From positions 1 to 36,811 of the forward strand of contig JAJPZY010000116.1 in NCBI GenBank assembly GCA_021204085.1: a stretch of 36,811 bases of DNA. Reading direction: 5' to 3'. The number at the start of each line of letters is the position of its first letter. Within the stretch, counting starts at the first letter, position 1. The notes under the pieces are model-generated. The model was given only the letters and a program-made list of their open reading frames with translations. It was not told the DNA's origin and did no database searches. The stretch comes from Clostridiales bacterium. Its GTDB lineage: Bacteria; Bacillota; Clostridia; Lachnospirales; Lachnospiraceae. Below, piece by piece: positions 17,212 to 26,100 of this stretch. The translations under genes were made by a program, and so were the position numbers.

Positions 17212-18270
17212 ATGACGATTGAAAATAAGTATGGATACAGGAAAAGCAGAGGGCTTTTCAGAATGCGCAGGAGGAGGCATCCTCGCGGATGGGCGTCCGC
17301 AGCTCTTTCTGTGCTGTTGGTTGGAGGAATGCTTTTTACAGCAGGATGTTCTTCGGATGACATCCCGATTGTCTCATCCATTACGCATACACATGTATTT
17401 TCCGTGGGAGGTGAGAAATGTACCGTAGAGGAGGCCAAAATCATTCTTCTTCAGTATCAGAAGGAATATTCTTCCCTCTATGGTATAGATCTGTGGGAGC
17501 ATGATTACGGAGAAGAGGAGAGTCTGGAACAGTACGTGAAAGACCTGACAATCTCTCAGCTGGCGGAAGTATATACGCTTGATGTGATCGCGTCTGAGCA
17601 GGGCATAGAGCTCTCAGATAATGAAAAAGAGCAGGCTGCTGCAGCAGCGAGTACTTATATGGAAGGGCTCTCGGAGAATGAGCTGAATTACCTCGGAATT
17701 GAGGAGGCGGAGTCGGCAGAAGAACTGTTTGAACGGTTCCTCCTGGCGCAAAAGCTTTATACCACGATCACGGAGAGTGTTTCTCAGGAGGTCAGTGATG
17801 ATGAGGCTCTTGTCATGGAGATGGAGCAGATTTGCGTTTCCGACGAGGAGACGGCAGAGACTTTATTGGAGAAGCTGGATGCCGGATCGGATTTTTCCTC
17901 TCTGGCGGAGTCTTACAATGAGAGTGAGTCGACGGAGATTCAGGTGAGCCGTACGAGTTTTTCTGACGATGTGATCGATATTCTGTTTGCGTTGGAAGAA
18001 GGAACGTATAGTGATATCGTTGAGATTGATGATACTTACTGTATTTTCTGCTGTACAAACAGTTTCAACGAAGAACTCACAGAGGCAAATAAGGAAAATG
18101 TGATCAATCAGCGGATGGAGGATGCGGTGACCAACACCTACGATCTGTATAAGGGACAGTTGAATTCCAATTTCAATGAGAATACATGGGATGAGGTTTC
18201 GGTAGATACGGGTCTGGCGCTTGCAGGAGCGTCGTTTGAGGAAGTGTTTGAAACATATTTTGGAGACTGA
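17212..18270 (+). CDS. PrsA/SurA-like peptidylprolyl isomerase lipoprotein
   Basis: The protein looks like an extracytoplasmic foldase anchored by lipid. A basic N-terminus (RMRRRRHPRG) and hydrophobic segment end in the lipobox-like LFTAGC, with the cysteine at 46 counting from 17212. A SurA-N-like helical region (about 60-200) is followed by a parvulin-type rotamase-like region (about 215-300, with SDFSSLAESYNES and VIDILFALEEGTYSDIVEI) and a helical tail. The parvulin core is divergent, so isomerase activity is uncertain. Two starts are possible: ATG 17212 (GGGGAG 11 nt upstream) or ATG 17263 (AGAGGG 9 nt upstream), the latter giving a more typical signal peptide with the cysteine at 29. 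The protein is notably acidic. A strong terminator follows. Confidence 0.82.
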   Translation: MTIENKYGYRKSRGLFRMRRRRHPRGWASAALSVLLVGGMLFTAGCSSDDIPIVSSITHTHVFSVGGEKCTVEEAKIILLQYQKEYSSLYGIDLWEHDYGEEESLEQYVKDLTISQLAEVYTLDVIASEQGIELSDNEKEQAAAAASTYMEGLSENELNYLGIEEAESAEELFERFLLAQKLYTTITESVSQEVSDDEALVMEMEQICVSDEETAETLLEKLDAGSDFSSLAESYNESESTEIQVSRTSFSDDVIDILFALEEGTYSDIVEIDDTYCIFCCTNSFNEELTEANKENVINQRMEDAVTNTYDLYKGQLNSNFNENTWDEVSVDTGLALAGASFEEVFETYFGD

Positions 18271-18276
18271 TAAAAG

Positions 18277-18312
18277 AAAAAAACCCCGGCATTTTTCGTG
18301 CCGGGGTTTTTT
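18277..18312. terminator. Bidirectional terminator between the lipoprotein gene and htpG
   Basis: CCCCGGCA (18284-18291) pairs perfectly with TGCCGGGG (18299-18306). A7 precedes and T6 follows, so it can stop transcription from both convergent genes. It sits 6-8 nt from each stop codon. Confidence 0.92.
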
Positions 18313-18320
18313 GAATGGTT

Positions 18321-20390
18321 TTATTTGTTCTGATTTGCCAGTACCAGCATGATCTCGTTGCTTCGTGCCACGAATTCAGTCATCGCCTCAGGTGCAAGCG
18401 GCTGGTTGGAAAGCATCGCCAGGTCGTAGAGCTGTTTGCAGAAAGTAGGTACATGTTCGCCGTCCTTGTTCTCCAGAATGTAAGTGACCAGCGGGTTGCT
18501 GACATTTAAGGTCAGCGTCTCATCGCCTGCGAACATGGAGGCGTCCATACCGTAGTTGTACATCTTCATCATATCCTGCATCCGGCGCCCTTCCTCAGAC
18601 AGGGTGATAACGGACGCAACGGATGTGTCTTTCAGTTTTTCAACTTTGACATTCAGGTTCTCTTTGCCGAGTGCTGTGCGGAAGGTTTCGGTCAGCGCAT
18701 CGAGAGCTTCTTTCAGGTCTTCCTCGGAAACATCTTCTTTCAGCGCGTCGGTTACGTCCGCGTCAATGCGCATGAACTTGTAATTCTGGTTGCGCTGCTC
18801 CAACTGTGTGATGAACGAGGTGTCGATGTTATGGTTCAGGATTACGGCGTTCATATCGTATTCCTTAAACATCCGGATGTACTGACCCTGCTGATTGACA
18901 TCTGTTACATAGTAGACCGTCTTGCGGGTATCTTTGTATTCTTCCTCGGTGTCGGCATCCGTCTCCTCGGCGTCAACGACATCTGCGTCGGCATCCTCTT
19001 TCTTTTCCTCCTCAGCCTTTAAAAGCTCGGGAAGCGTGAGGTAGTTATCGTTGATATCCTTAAACAGGATGTAATCGTTCATCTTATCGCAGAACTTCTC
19101 ATCTTTCAGGTAGCCGAACTTGATAAACGGGCTGATGTCATCCCAGTATTTCTCGTAGCTTTCCTTTTCGGTCTTGCACATACCGATCAGCTTATCCGCA
19201 ACTTTCTTTGTGATGTAATCGGAGATCTTTTTCACAAAACCGTCGTTTTGCAGGGCACTTCGGGATACATTCAGCGGCAGATCCGGGCAGTCGATGACAC
19301 CCTTTAAGAGCATCAGGAACTCCGGAATGACCTCTTTGATGTTATCTGCGATAAATACCTGGTTATTGTAAAGCTTGATGGTTCCTTCAATGGAATCATA
19401 CTCTGTGTTGATTTTCGGGAAATACAAAATACCTTTCAGGTTGAACGGATAATCCATGTTCAGATGAATCCAGAACAGCGGCTCTTTGTAATCCTGAAAT
19501 ACGGTGCGGTAAAACTTTTTATATTCCTCATCCGTACACTCATTTGGATGTTTTGTCCACAGAGGGTGGATATCATTGAGGGGAACCGGACGTTTCACGA
19601 TTTTCAGCTTTTCCGTGCGGGGAGATACTTCAACGATTTCCTTTTCGCCGTTCTCGTTTTCCTTTTCCTCGGTCTTCGCTTCTTCGATAATGGTCTCTAC
19701 GACGACATCTTTATCGGTCTTATCCTCCGGGGCAATCGTCTCGTACTGTGTCTCGGCGGTCTCATTTACCAGATAAATCTCCGTCGGCATGAAGGAGCAG
19801 TATTTACTTAAAACTTCTCTGGCGCGGTATTCGTTGACGAACTCGAGGCAATCCTCGTTGACAAGGAGGGTAATCTCGGTGCCGACGGTGTCTTTGGTGC
19901 CGTCGCCCATTTCAAAGTCTGTGCCGCCGTCGCAGACCCAATGCACCGGTGCGGCGCCTTCCTTATAGGAAAGCGTATCGATCTGAACCTCGTCAGCTAC
20001 CATGAAAGCGGAGTAGAAACCGAGGCCGAAGTGACCGATAATCTGATCTTCGCTGGATTTATCCTTATATTTTTCAAGGAAATCGGTGGCGCCGGAGAAG
20101 GCGATCTGGTTGATATATTCGTCCACTTCATCGGCTGTCATACCCAGACCATTGTCGATGACTTTGATTGTTTTTTCTGTTGGGTTGACCCGAACTTCCA
20201 CTTTCGGCTCATAATCTTCCGGGAGTTCGTATTCGCCCATCACATCCAGCTTTTTCAGCTTTGTGATGGCGTCGCAGCCATTTGAAATCAGCTCACGATA
20301 GAAAATGTCGTGGTCGGAATAGAGCCACTTTTTAATGATTGGAAAAATGTTTTCGCTGTTAATGGAAAGACTTCCCTGCTTGTTTGCCAT
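18321..20390 (-). CDS. htpG: Molecular chaperone HtpG (Hsp90)
   Basis: HtpG is the cytosolic ATP-dependent Hsp90 chaperone. The N-terminal GHKL ATPase domain shows FYRELISNGCDAITKL, the DNGLGMT motif and GHFGLGFYSAFM; a middle domain and C-terminal dimerisation domain follow. At 689 residues it is longer than E. coli HtpG (about 624), mainly through two charged stretches: a Lys/Glu linker at about 230-255 and a very acidic Asp/Glu segment at about 465-492. The ATG at 20390 is chosen because AAGGAG lies 8 nt upstream; two in-frame starts at 20399 and 20396 are too close to it. The promoter and a perfect CIRCE element upstream indicate heat-shock control by HrcA. Confidence 0.97.
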   Translation of the reverse strand: MANKQGSLSINSENIFPIIKKWLYSDHDIFYRELISNGCDAITKLKKLDVMGEYELPEDYEPKVEVRVNPTEKTIKVIDNGLGMTADEVDEYINQIAFSGATDFLEKYKDKSSEDQIIGHFGLGFYSAFMVADEVQIDTLSYKEGAAPVHWVCDGGTDFEMGDGTKDTVGTEITLLVNEDCLEFVNEYRAREVLSKYCSFMPTEIYLVNETAETQYETIAPEDKTDKDVVVETIIEEAKTEEKENENGEKEIVEVSPRTEKLKIVKRPVPLNDIHPLWTKHPNECTDEEYKKFYRTVFQDYKEPLFWIHLNMDYPFNLKGILYFPKINTEYDSIEGTIKLYNNQVFIADNIKEVIPEFLMLLKGVIDCPDLPLNVSRSALQNDGFVKKISDYITKKVADKLIGMCKTEKESYEKYWDDISPFIKFGYLKDEKFCDKMNDYILFKDINDNYLTLPELLKAEEEKKEDADADVVDAEETDADTEEEYKDTRKTVYYVTDVNQQGQYIRMFKEYDMNAVILNHNIDTSFITQLEQRNQNYKFMRIDADVTDALKEDVSEEDLKEALDALTETFRTALGKENLNVKVEKLKDTSVASVITLSEEGRRMQDMMKMYNYGMDASMFAGDETLTLNVSNPLVTYILENKDGEHVPTFCKQLYDLAMLSNQPLAPEAMTEFVARSNEIMLVLANQNK

Positions 20391-20449
20391 ATTCATCACT
20401 CCTTGTTTTTATAAATTTTGGTAATTATTTAGAATCAGGCTCGAAAGAT

Positions 20450-20478
20450 ACTATAATACCAAAAAATTGAAAAGTCAA
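20450..20478 (-). promoter_or_regulatory. Sigma-A type promoter of htpG
   Basis: On the minus strand TTGACT (20473-20478) and TATAGT (20450-20455) are separated by 17 bp. The transcript would begin near 20443, giving a leader of about 53 nt. Confidence 0.8.
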
Positions 20479-20485
20479 TAGAAAA

Positions 20486-20512
20486 TTAGCACTCTTTTTA
20501 AATGAGTGCTAA
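20486..20512. promoter_or_regulatory. CIRCE operator (HrcA binding site)
   Basis: TTAGCACTC (20486-20494), a 9-bp spacer and GAGTGCTAA (20504-20512) match the CIRCE consensus exactly. HrcA represses heat-shock genes through this site. It lies 7 bp upstream of the htpG -35, rather than between -10 and start codon as is more usual, so it could also influence transcription in the divergent direction. Confidence 0.95.
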
Positions 20513-20646
20513 CAAACATGCGGGACGGAAAAAGATGGAATGATGAATCGGATATTGTCTTCTGTTTAGGTTCATGGTAAACTTGACGCAAAAGCGGATG
20601 TAATTCATGAAAACAGATTTCGTAACAGGAATGAAAGGAGGATCTT

Positions 20647-20916
20647 ATGTCCAGCAGAGTAGCCGTTATGAGCATTATCGTGGAAAATATGGAAATGGTA
20701 GAGCAGATTAACTGCATCTTACATGAGAACGGAAAGTATATTATCGGGCGAATGGGTCTGCCGTACAGAGAACGGCATATCAATATTATCTGTATTGCGC
20801 TGGACGCGCCGCAGGATGTCATTTCAGCACTTTCGGGAAAGATCGGGGCGCTTGCCGGAGTCGGTGTGAAGACAGCATATTCCAGTAAAGTATATGATGA
20901 TACCAGGAACCCGTAG
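20647..20916 (+). CDS. TM1266-type iron-only hydrogenase system regulator
   Basis: The 89-residue protein resembles the TM1266 family of small ACT-like/NikR-C-like proteins thought to regulate the [FeFe]-hydrogenase system. Family-like features are VAVMSIIVENMEMVEQIN, the RMGLPYRERHINIICIALDA strand-loop-strand and the ALSGKIGALAGVGVKTAY ending. It has no DNA-binding domain that I can see. AAGGAGG lies 6 nt before the ATG. The hydrogenase maturation genes (hydE, hydF, hydG) that often accompany it are absent from this window. It is followed by the aldo/keto reductase gene, which has its own promoter-like sequence. Confidence 0.85.
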   Translation: MSSRVAVMSIIVENMEMVEQINCILHENGKYIIGRMGLPYRERHINIICIALDAPQDVISALSGKIGALAGVGVKTAYSSKVYDDTRNP

Positions 20917-20967
20917 TATCATCATCTGTAAAGGCTGTTGACCTGGTATCATACCATTTTGTTATAT
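20896..20967 (+). promoter_or_regulatory. Promoter with repeated GGTATCAT operator-like sites before the aldo/keto reductase
   Basis: TTGACC (20938-20943) and TTATAT (20962-20967) are 18 bp apart. The spacer contains the palindrome TGGTATCATACCA (20944-20956). Two further related half-sites lie upstream: ATGATACCAGG (20897-20907), an exact inverted copy of CCTGGTATCAT (20942-20952), and GTATCATC (20916-20923), which is also complementary to GATGATAC (20896-20903). So the left arm can pair with either right arm. A repressor site within the promoter is a reasonable inference; alternative RNA pairing is also possible. Confidence 0.5.
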
Positions 20968-20988
20968 GACCATAACAGGAGGTGTTTC

Positions 20989-22167
20989 ATGCAGTATCGT
21001 AAGGGCAAAGATGGCGCAGATATTTCCATACTTGCCTATGGATGTATGCGTTTCAGCAAAAAAAACGGAAAAATTGATCTGGAGAAGACGGAGCGGGAGA
21101 TCATGGAGGCTGTATCGCTGGGGGTTAATTATTTTGATACAGCTTACATTTATCCGGGCAGTGAGGCGGCAATCGGAGAGATTTTTGAAAAAAATCACTG
21201 TCGGGAGCAGATTTATATCGCGGATAAGCTGCCGCATTATCTGATCAAATCAAGGGAAGGACTTGAACGGACATTTAAGGAGCAGCTGAAGAGACTGCGC
21301 ACGGATTATATCGATTATTATCTGATGCATGTTCTGACAGATGCTGCCACATGGGAACGATTAAAAAAGCTGGGGATTGAGGACTGGATCCGGGAAAAGA
21401 AGGAATCCGGCCAGATCCGGCATATTGGGTTTTCTTATCACGGGAATTCAAATATGTTCTGTCAGCTTGTAGATGTGTATGACTGGGATTTTTGTATGTT
21501 CCAGTATAACTACCTGGATGAATATTCGCAGGCGGGAAAGAGCGGACTGCTTCATGCCCATGAAAAAGGACTTCCGGTGATGATCATGGAGCCGCTTCGC
21601 GGCGGGCGCCTGGTGAATCTGCTGCCGGATTCGGCAAAACGGCTGATCGCCGAGCATGAGCGGGGATATTCGGCGGCCGAGTGGTCCTTCCGCTGGCTGT
21701 GGAATCAGCCGGAGGTGACAACTGTTCTGTCGGGGATGAACTCCGTTGAGATGCTGCGGGAGAATGCTGCGATCGCTTCGGATGCCCGTGCAAATTCTTT
21801 TACGGAGGATGATTTTGCTCTGATCGGAGAGTTGAAAAACCAGATCAATCACAGCATGAGGGTGGGATGTACCGGCTGCGGGTATTGTATGCCCTGTCCG
21901 AAAGGGGTGGATATTCCGGGGACATTCAGCGCCTGGAATATGTTTTATTCTCAGGATAAGAAAGCGGCGCGCTCCAGTTATATGAAGTGTACTATTTATC
22001 GTCGGGACACCGCCAGCGCTTCCCAGTGCGTCGGATGCGGAAAGTGTGAGCAGCACTGTCCGCAGGGAATTGAGATAAGAAAGGAGTTAAAAGCGGCTGT
22101 TTCCGATTTGGAGACGGCAGTCTATAAGGTGGCGAAAGCGGGGATTCGTCTGTTCCATTTGTGGTAA
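20989..22167 (+). CDS. Aldo/keto reductase with C-terminal ferredoxin-type 4Fe-4S domain
   Basis: Residues 1-280 are an aldo/keto reductase TIM barrel. The expected tetrad can be seen as D and Y in YFDTAYIYPGSE, K in IADKLP and H in DYYLMHVL. The C-terminal part has two cysteine clusters: C294, C297, C300, C303 (CTGCGYCMPCP) and C347, C350, C353, C357 (CVGCGKCEQHCP), which should bind two 4Fe-4S clusters. Such fused enzymes are common in anaerobes and probably couple oxidoreduction to ferredoxin-like electron transfer; the substrate is unknown. The ATG at 20989 has AGGAGG 8 nt upstream; the longer frame from 20938 would include the promoter. The acyltransferase gene begins 6 nt after its stop. 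Confidence 0.92.
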   Translation: MQYRKGKDGADISILAYGCMRFSKKNGKIDLEKTEREIMEAVSLGVNYFDTAYIYPGSEAAIGEIFEKNHCREQIYIADKLPHYLIKSREGLERTFKEQLKRLRTDYIDYYLMHVLTDAATWERLKKLGIEDWIREKKESGQIRHIGFSYHGNSNMFCQLVDVYDWDFCMFQYNYLDEYSQAGKSGLLHAHEKGLPVMIMEPLRGGRLVNLLPDSAKRLIAEHERGYSAAEWSFRWLWNQPEVTTVLSGMNSVEMLRENAAIASDARANSFTEDDFALIGELKNQINHSMRVGCTGCGYCMPCPKGVDIPGTFSAWNMFYSQDKKAARSSYMKCTIYRRDTASASQCVGCGKCEQHCPQGIEIRKELKAAVSDLETAVYKVAKAGIRLFHLW

Positions 22168-22173
22168 TGGGTT

Positions 22174-23162
22174 ATGGAAAACAAAAGAAACTATCATTTT
22201 GATAATATTAAGGCGATTTTGATTTTTTTGGTTGTTTTTGGACATGTGCTTTCGAATCTCGGAGCACATGGAGACCATTATGTTTTTTATCAGATTATTT
22301 TTACGTTTCATATGCCGGCATTCCTGTTTGTGTCCGGTTACTTTATGAAATACAATCCGAAGAAGGTTTTCGCAAAACTTTTCCCGCTCTACGTGTTGTT
22401 TCAGACGATCCAGACCGTGGAGCGGCTGTTCATTGTATGGGCGCAGGGAGACCGCTGGCAGAATGTACGGATTGATCTTTTTACGCCGCGCTGGACATTG
22501 TGGTATCTGGTCGTGCTGATGATGTATCAGCTGCTGATTCCGTTAATTGATACAAAAAGCAAAAAGCATCAGCTGGGTTTTTTGCTTCTTGCTGCGTGTC
22601 TCGGCCTGGCGATAGGAGTTACGGAAGATACGGATAATTTTATGGCATTATCTCGTGCGATCGCGTTCTTCCCCTTTTTTCTTTTGGGTTATTATGAGAG
22701 AAATAATCACTATATGATCTCATATGGAAAGAACAGTTATCCGGTAATTGCGAAAGTCGTTTCGGCGGTGTGATGATTCTGTCTTTTTATCTGAATACAC
22801 GGCATATCGACTCGAAAGATTTTCTGGGTTCCGAGGATTATGCGGATGTGAATGCTTTCCTGATGAGAATCGTGGGCTGGTGTATGGCGTTTTTCTGGAT
22901 CATGATTCTGCTGATCTGGGTTCCTGAACGGCGGATTCCTTGCTTAAGCCGAATCGGACAGAATACCATGTCCGTCTATCTGCTCCACGCGGTGATCCTG
23001 CTTGTTTTGAAAGAGACGCCTTTTAAAATGCTGATTCAAAATAATATTCCGGCAATGATGCTGTTTTCCATAGCATTGACAATCTTTTTGTCGTGGGAAA
23101 AGTTCGGACGGATGCTGGGAAAAGTGAGAATCCATACAGATGCGAAGAAGCCCATCGCTTAA
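22174..23162 (+). pseudogene. Acyltransferase 3 family membrane protein, split by a frameshift
   Basis: Two adjoining frames make one protein of about 330 residues. The first part (22174-22773, 199 residues) begins with the acyltransferase 3 signature DNIKAILIFLVVFGHVLSN, then FTFHMPAFLFVSGYF and several membrane segments. The second part (22770-23162) continues with membrane helices and the family-typical RIGQNTMSVYLLHAVILL. The join is around 22755-22775, and one missing base would restore a continuous frame. Enzymes of this type (OafA/NolL-like) O-acetylate surface carbohydrates. No long homopolymer lies at the junction, so a real mutation is more likely than slippage, though a sequencing error or separate translation of two halves (GTG/ATG at 22770-22775) cannot be excluded. 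Confidence 0.75.
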
Positions 23163-23175
23163 GCGGTGGGCTTCT
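23146..23175. terminator. Convergent hairpin shared by two gene ends
   Basis: A 13-bp stem (23146-23158 with 23163-23175, one G-U) surrounds the loop TTAA. The loop contains both stop codons: TAA of the plus-strand acyltransferase (23160-23162) and TAA of the minus-strand activase (23159-23161). No clear T tract follows on either strand, so it is a weak intrinsic terminator by form, but the placement suggests a transcription barrier. Confidence 0.6.
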
Positions 23176-26100
23176 GTAAGTTCTTTTGTGCGGTTGACAG
23201 CATCAGTTTGATGCGGTTTAACTGGTTTACCTCGCTGGCGCCCGGATCGAAGTCAATAGCTACAATATTAGACTTCGGATAATGATGCCGCAGTTCTTTG
23301 ATGACGCCTTTGCCGACAATGTGGTTCGGCAGGCAGGCGAATGGCTGACAGCAGACGATGTTGTTGACTCCGGAGTGGATCAGCTCCACCATCTCGCCGG
23401 TGAGGAACCATCCCTCGCCGGTCTGGTTGCCGAGAGAGACGATGTCTTTTGCATTCTCCGCGGTCTCATAGATGCTGGCCGGAGGAGAGAAGTGTTTACT
23501 CTTTGCCAGAGCTTTGGAGGCAGGCTTTCGGAGGAACTCTACGCCCCAGATACCAAGCTTTGCCCGTCGCCAGCTCTTGCTCTTGAATCCCAGATTATCT
23601 ACCTTAAACTTCGTGTTGTAGAAGCAGTAGAGGAAGAAATCAATCAGATCCGGTACGACCGGTTCTGCACCCTCGGATTCCAGAAGCTCTGCCAGATAAT
23701 TATTTGCCAGAGGCATAAATTTCACCAGAATCTCGCCGACAATTCCTACCTTCGGTTTTACGATATCACGTCTTGGGATCGCGTCGAAATCCGCTACCAT
23801 TTCCCTGCAGTATCTGCAGTATTTCCGATGGCTGATCGTTCTGTCTGTGGAAACAAAATCCGTGATCTTTTTCACCCATTTCTGATGGACGGCATCTGTT
23901 GTCCCAGGCTCAGCTTCGTAGGGACGGGTGGCATAGATACACTTCATCAGGATATCTCCAAAGACAAGGCAGTATACGCCGCGTTGTGCCAGGGAGAAGT
24001 TGATCTTAAATCCCGAGTTGCTCTCCAGGGAACTTAAGTTCAGGGAGATAACCGGTATCTGTGGATAGCCGGCTTTTTCCAGGGCACGGCGGATGAAGCC
24101 GACATAGTTGGAAGCACGGCAGCCGCCGCCGGTCTGTGTCATGATAATGGCCAGATGATCCGTATCATATTTGCCGGAGGTTACCGCGTCCATGATCATG
24201 CCGACGGAGATCAGGGACGGATAGCAGGCGTCGTTATTGACGTATTTTAATCCTGCGTTTACCGCATTGCGGTTATCATTTCCCAGGACGACCAGATTAT
24301 AGCCGGAAGCCTTAAATGCCGGTTCCAGCAGATCAAAGTGAACGGGTGACATCTGCGGAGCGAGGATGGTATAGGTTCTCCGCATCTCCTCTGTGAAAAG
24401 GACACGGTCATAGGCGGCAGATACAATTTTCCGCTCGGTGTGGTGCTTTTCACGTGTGCGAATGGCCGCAATAAGAGAACGGATTCGGATTCGGGCAGCC
24501 CCGAGGTTATTGACCTCATCAATCTTTAAGCAGGTGTAAATTTTCCCGGATTTCGTCAGGATATCGCTGACTTCATCGGTAGTGATGGCATCCAGACCGC
24601 AGCCGAACGAATTCAGCTGGATCAGATCCAGATCTTCACGGGTTTTTACAAACTGTGCCGCCGCATAGAGGCGGGAATGGTACATCCACTGGTCCAGAAC
24701 CAGAAGCGGCCGTTCCACCGGCTTTAAGTGGGAAACAGAGTCCTCTGTCAGTACCGCGAACCCGTAGGAGGTGATAAGCTCCGGGATGCCGTGGTTAATC
24801 TCCGGGTCAATGTGATAGGGACGTCCGGCCAGGACAATCCCTCTGCGGTGATTTTCCTCCATCCACTGTAAGGTCTGTTCGCCCATCTTCTGCATGTCTC
24901 TGCGGGCAGAGGCCAGTTCCTCCCAGGCTTTGTGGATGGCAGGCTTGCTTTCGGTTTCGCTTATGTTGAATTCTTCTTTCAGGATCACTGTCAGGCGGTC
25001 GGTCAGTATTTTCTCATCCGTGAGGGCGAGGAAGGGATTGACCAGACGTATTTTCCCGGAATTGATCTCATCTACGTTATTTTTGATATTTTCCGCATAG
25101 GATGTAACGATCGGGCAGTTATAATTGTTGCCGGCATCCTTAAATTCATTCCGCTCATATGAAATGCAGGGATAGAAGATCGTCTGCACACTATGCTCAA
25201 TCAGCCAGGAAATATGTCCGTGCGCCAGCTTCGCCGGATAGCATTCTGATTCACTTGGAATCGACTCAATGCCCATCTCATAAATCTTCCGCGTGGAGGT
25301 GGGAGAGAGGACGAGATGGAACTTTAATTCTTTAAACAGGATAGCCCAGAAAGGATAGTCCTCGTAAATGTTCAGGACGCGGGGGAGGCCGAGCGTGCCC
25401 CGTGTCGCTTCCGTTTCCGGCAGCGGTTCATAGTCAAAATACCGTTTCAGCTTGTATTCAAACAGATTCGGAATGTTTTCTTTATTTTTCTCCTTGCCCA
25501 GCGCCCGCTCACAGCGGTTGCCCGTGATATACTGGCGGCCGCCGGAGAATCGATTGATGGTCAGAAGGCAGTTGTTTGTACATCTGCCGCAGCGGGCCAG
25601 CTTCGTGGAAAATTCCAGCTTATTGATCTCATCAATCGAGAGCATGGTGGAAGGCTGACCTTCATAGCGCTCTCTGGCAATCAGCGCGGCGCCGAATGCA
25701 CCCATGATGCCGGCAATGTCCGGACGTACGGCTTCGCGGCCGGAGATGGACTCAAAGCTTTTTAAGACGGCGTCGTTATAGAAGGTGCCGCCCTGAACCA
25801 CGATATGTTTGCCGAGCTGGTCCGGGTCGGAAAGCTTGATAACTTTAAATAAAGCATTTTTTATGACTGAGTAAGCCAGGCCGGAAGAAATATCAGCGAC
25901 GGTCGCGCCTTCCTTCTGTGCTTGCTTTACTTTTGAATTCATAAATACCGTACAGCGGGTACCAAGGTCAATGGGATGCTGTGCAAACAGCGCCTCTTTT
26001 GCAAAATCCTCTACGGAATAATTCAGCGATTTCGCGAAGGTCTCTATAAAGGATCCGCAGCCGGAAGAGCAGGCTTCATTCAACTGTACGCTGTCTACAG

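Noticed and set aside
19464-20285. Plus-strand open frames opposite htpG
   Set aside because: Long frames arise from the htpG codon pattern on the other strand; they have no ribosome binding sites and give no recognisable proteins.
22773-23162. Second half of the acyltransferase as an independent gene starting at 22770 or 22773
   Set aside because: It begins in the middle of an acyltransferase 3 fold, has no ribosome binding site, and completes the protein encoded by the preceding frame.
23282-24037. Plus-strand open frame of 251 codons opposite the activase
   Set aside because: It is antisense to a clearly conserved coding region and looks like a shadow of the real reading frame.
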